Shown: in pieces, positions 62,835 to 64,000 of the stretch | Layout: each line of letters opens with the position of its first letter | Numbering within the stretch: the stretch's first letter is position 1 | Source of the DNA: Oceanihabitans sp. 2_MG-2023 | Lineage (GTDB): Bacteria; Bacteroidota; Bacteroidia; Flavobacteriales; Flavobacteriaceae | Assembly: GCF_030547245.1 (NCBI RefSeq) | Contig: NZ_JAUOQT010000004.1 | Span: forward strand, 377,001-441,000 | Direction of reading: 5' to 3' | DNA length: 64,000 bases | The notes under the pieces: generated by a model | Told to the model about the DNA's origin: nothing | Seen by the model: only the letters and a program-made list of their open reading frames with translations | The model's database searches: none | Program-made: the position numbers and the translations under genes

Positions 62835-63395
62835 ATGAGAAAATTATGTATTGCAGCTATTGCTGTATTTGGTTTATCGTTTGGTTTACAAGCGCAAGAG
62901 GTTTCTTTTGGAGCTAAAGCAGGTGTTAATTTAGCTTCCATAGATGGAGATAGTAATAATACGGATATGAAAGTAGGGTTTCATGTTGGAGGTGTTGCAG
63001 AAATTATGTTTAATGACAAGCTAGGTGTGCAACCAGAGATTTTGTATTCTTCGCAAGGTGGTAAGGAAGATATTGGTGATGATAACTTTAAATATAACTT
63101 TGATTATATTAATGTTCCCGTTATGGTTAAATATTTTGTAATAGAAGGTTTAAGTGTAGAAACAGGACCACAAGTTGGTTATTTGGTTAATGCAAAAGCG
63201 AAAAATGATTCCGATTCTATAGATCTTGATAACATAAAGGATATAGATTTTGGAATTAATTTTGGAGCAGGTTACAAAATGGATAGCGGTATCCTGTTTT
63301 CTGTACGTTACAACTTAGGAATAATCAATATTAACGATGGAGGTAATGATGTTAAAAATAAAGTAATTCAATTTTCTGTTGGTTATATGTTTTAA
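62835..63395 (+). CDS. Small outer-membrane beta-barrel (porin/PorT-like)
   Basis: A 186-residue protein with signal peptide 1-20 (AAIAVFGLSFGLQAQ) and eight or so beta strands (SFGAKAGVNLASIDG, KVGFHVGGVAEIMFN) ending in an aromatic KVIQFSVGYMF. The shape is the outer-membrane barrel of the OMP_b-brl class. It is divergent from xerD. Followed by a terminator before aroQ. Confidence 0.85.
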   Translation: MRKLCIAAIAVFGLSFGLQAQEVSFGAKAGVNLASIDGDSNNTDMKVGFHVGGVAEIMFNDKLGVQPEILYSSQGGKEDIGDDNFKYNFDYINVPVMVKYFVIEGLSVETGPQVGYLVNAKAKNDSDSIDLDNIKDIDFGINFGAGYKMDSGILFSVRYNLGIININDGGNDVKNKVIQFSVGYMF

Positions 63396-63416
63396 CAGTA
63401 ATTATTATAATATTGT

Positions 63417-63444
63417 AAAAGCCGAAGTTCTTGCTTTGGCTTTT
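63417..63444 (+). terminator. Terminator after the barrel gene
   Basis: AAAAGCCGAAG (63417-63427) and CTTTGGCTTTT (63434-63444) with one GU pair, followed by TTT. Confidence 0.85.
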
Positions 63445-63474
63445 TTTATACAATAACTTTTGTATTTTTACTTT

Positions 63475-63891
63475 ATGAAGAAACTCATTATCATTAATGG
63501 TCCTAATTTAAATTTATTAGGAACTCGAGAACCAGAAATTTACGGAAGTTTATCTTTTACTGAATTTTTAGAGGAAATAAAAGGGAAGTACCCACAAGCA
63601 GATCTAGATTATTACCAATCTAATGTAGAAGGAGAACTGATTAATAAATTACAAGAAGTAGGGTTTTCTTACGACGGAATTATTTTAAATGCAGCAGCTT
63701 ATACACATACTTCTGTTGGAATTGGCGATGCTATTAATGCTATTAAAACACCAGTAGTAGAAGTACATATTTCTAATACATTTTCAAGGGAAGAGTTTAG
63801 ACATACCTCATATGTTTCTCCAAATGCGAAAGGAGTTATTCTTGGTTTTGGATTGCAGAGTTATGAACTTGCTATTCAGAGTTTTTTGTAG
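63475..63891 (+). CDS. aroQ: Type II 3-dehydroquinate dehydratase
   Basis: A 138-residue shikimate-pathway enzyme turning 3-dehydroquinate into dehydroshikimate; it forms dodecamers. Diagnostic motifs: IINGPNLNLLGTREPEIYG with the catalytic Tyr, NAAAYTHTSVGIGDAI and VEVHISNTFSREEFRHTSY with the His and Arg residues. ATG 63475 is used; ATG 63460 would add five residues from the leader. Closed by a strong hairpin. Confidence 0.95.
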   Translation: MKKLIIINGPNLNLLGTREPEIYGSLSFTEFLEEIKGKYPQADLDYYQSNVEGELINKLQEVGFSYDGIILNAAAYTHTSVGIGDAINAIKTPVVEVHISNTFSREEFRHTSYVSPNAKGVILGFGLQSYELAIQSFL

Positions 63892-63910
63892 GTTTGTTGG
63901 TTATAGAATA

Positions 63911-63947
63911 AAAAAAAGACGATTTCATAATGAAATCGTCTTTTTTT
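63911..63947. terminator. Strong bidirectional terminator
   Basis: AAAAAAAGACGATTTCA (63911-63927) and TGAAATCGTCTTTTTTT (63931-63947), 17-bp stem, loop TAA; between aroQ and the convergent partial gene. Confidence 0.93.
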
Positions 63948-63964
63948 ATTCTGCTTTTTTTTTC

Positions 63965-64000
63965 TTAAAGATGTATCACTTCATCATAAGCGGCAGCTAC
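63965..64000 (-). CDS. 3' end of an unidentified gene
   Basis: The last 36 bases read on minus as VAAAYDEVIHL followed by TAA (63967-63965). The position, convergent on aroQ and just past a terminator, supports a real gene end. Too short to name. Confidence 0.5.
   Translation of the reverse strand, partial: VAAAYDEVIHL

Noticed and set aside
1-64000. CRISPR arrays, tRNA or rRNA genes, transposases, defence islands
   Set aside because: No regularly spaced repeats, cloverleaf-like stretches, transposase motifs or known defence families were found by eye.

Overview
The window is a piece of a low-GC (about 30 to 33 percent by eye) chromosome of a marine-type member of the Bacteroidota, most likely family Flavobacteriaceae (Olleya, Lacinutrix, Psychroserpens or Bizionia relatives would fit; this is inferred, not searched). 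Reasons: many Bacteroidota-restricted families (DUF4294, DUF6048, DUF6452, DUF6428, DUF6768, DUF2723/GT117, CarboxypepD-reg TonB receptors), several type IX secretion (T9SS) C-terminal sorting tails, near absence of Shine-Dalgarno sites, and repeated Bacteroidota-type promoters (TTG or TTTG, 19-20 bases, TAnnTTTG). I see no rRNA, tRNA, CRISPR array or transposase.

Layout. 0-8 kb: the 3' end of a secreted beta-propeller protein with a sorting tail, an MsbA-like ABC exporter, an APH-fold kinase, and a three-gene acyl-CoA carboxylase (biotin carrier, biotin carboxylase, carboxyltransferase) behind one TATCTTTG promoter. 8-15 kb: a minus-strand run of PrsW protease, Nudix hydrolase, methyltransferase, giant GT117/DUF2723 membrane protein and a BNR-repeat secreted protein. 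15-25 kb: a YadA-head-like T9SS surface protein with a small secreted neighbour, a His-rich membrane protein, a class V aminotransferase, an arylsulfotransferase-like lipoprotein, M42 peptidase, DUF4294 and hemolysin III. About 25 kb: a gene that appears to carry a one-base frameshift in an A run. 27-31.5 kb: an arsenic operon (arsR, DUF6428, arsC, acr3) with a 28-base element repeated before two of its genes, and a divergent CXXCH lipoprotein.

31-43 kb: mixed housekeeping and small genes: BLUF photoreceptor, ZIP transporter, two rRNA methyltransferases (a THUMP RlmL-like enzyme and RlmD), DUF6452/DUF6048/DinB run, an ECF sigma factor with DUF6768, and rocD. 43-57.7 kb: DUF2752/CCC membrane proteins, a T9SS protein, an S74 tail-fibre-like protein, Smr protein, cysteine desulfurase, TonB receptor, M23 peptidase, and the conserved coiled-coil/zapA/6S RNA/rny block. 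57.7-61.7 kb: three tandem paralogous soluble PAS histidine kinases without a response regulator, each with its own -7 box. 61.7-64 kb: xerD, a small outer-membrane barrel and aroQ, plus the 3' tip of a further gene.

The most notable points are the histidine-kinase triplication with a shared altered H-box, the repeated ars element, the zapA-rny 6S-like RNA, three promoters placed so that the mRNA would begin at the start codon, the frameshifted gene at 25 kb, and a multi-histidine membrane protein of unknown function. Nothing here is clearly a new defence or mobile system.
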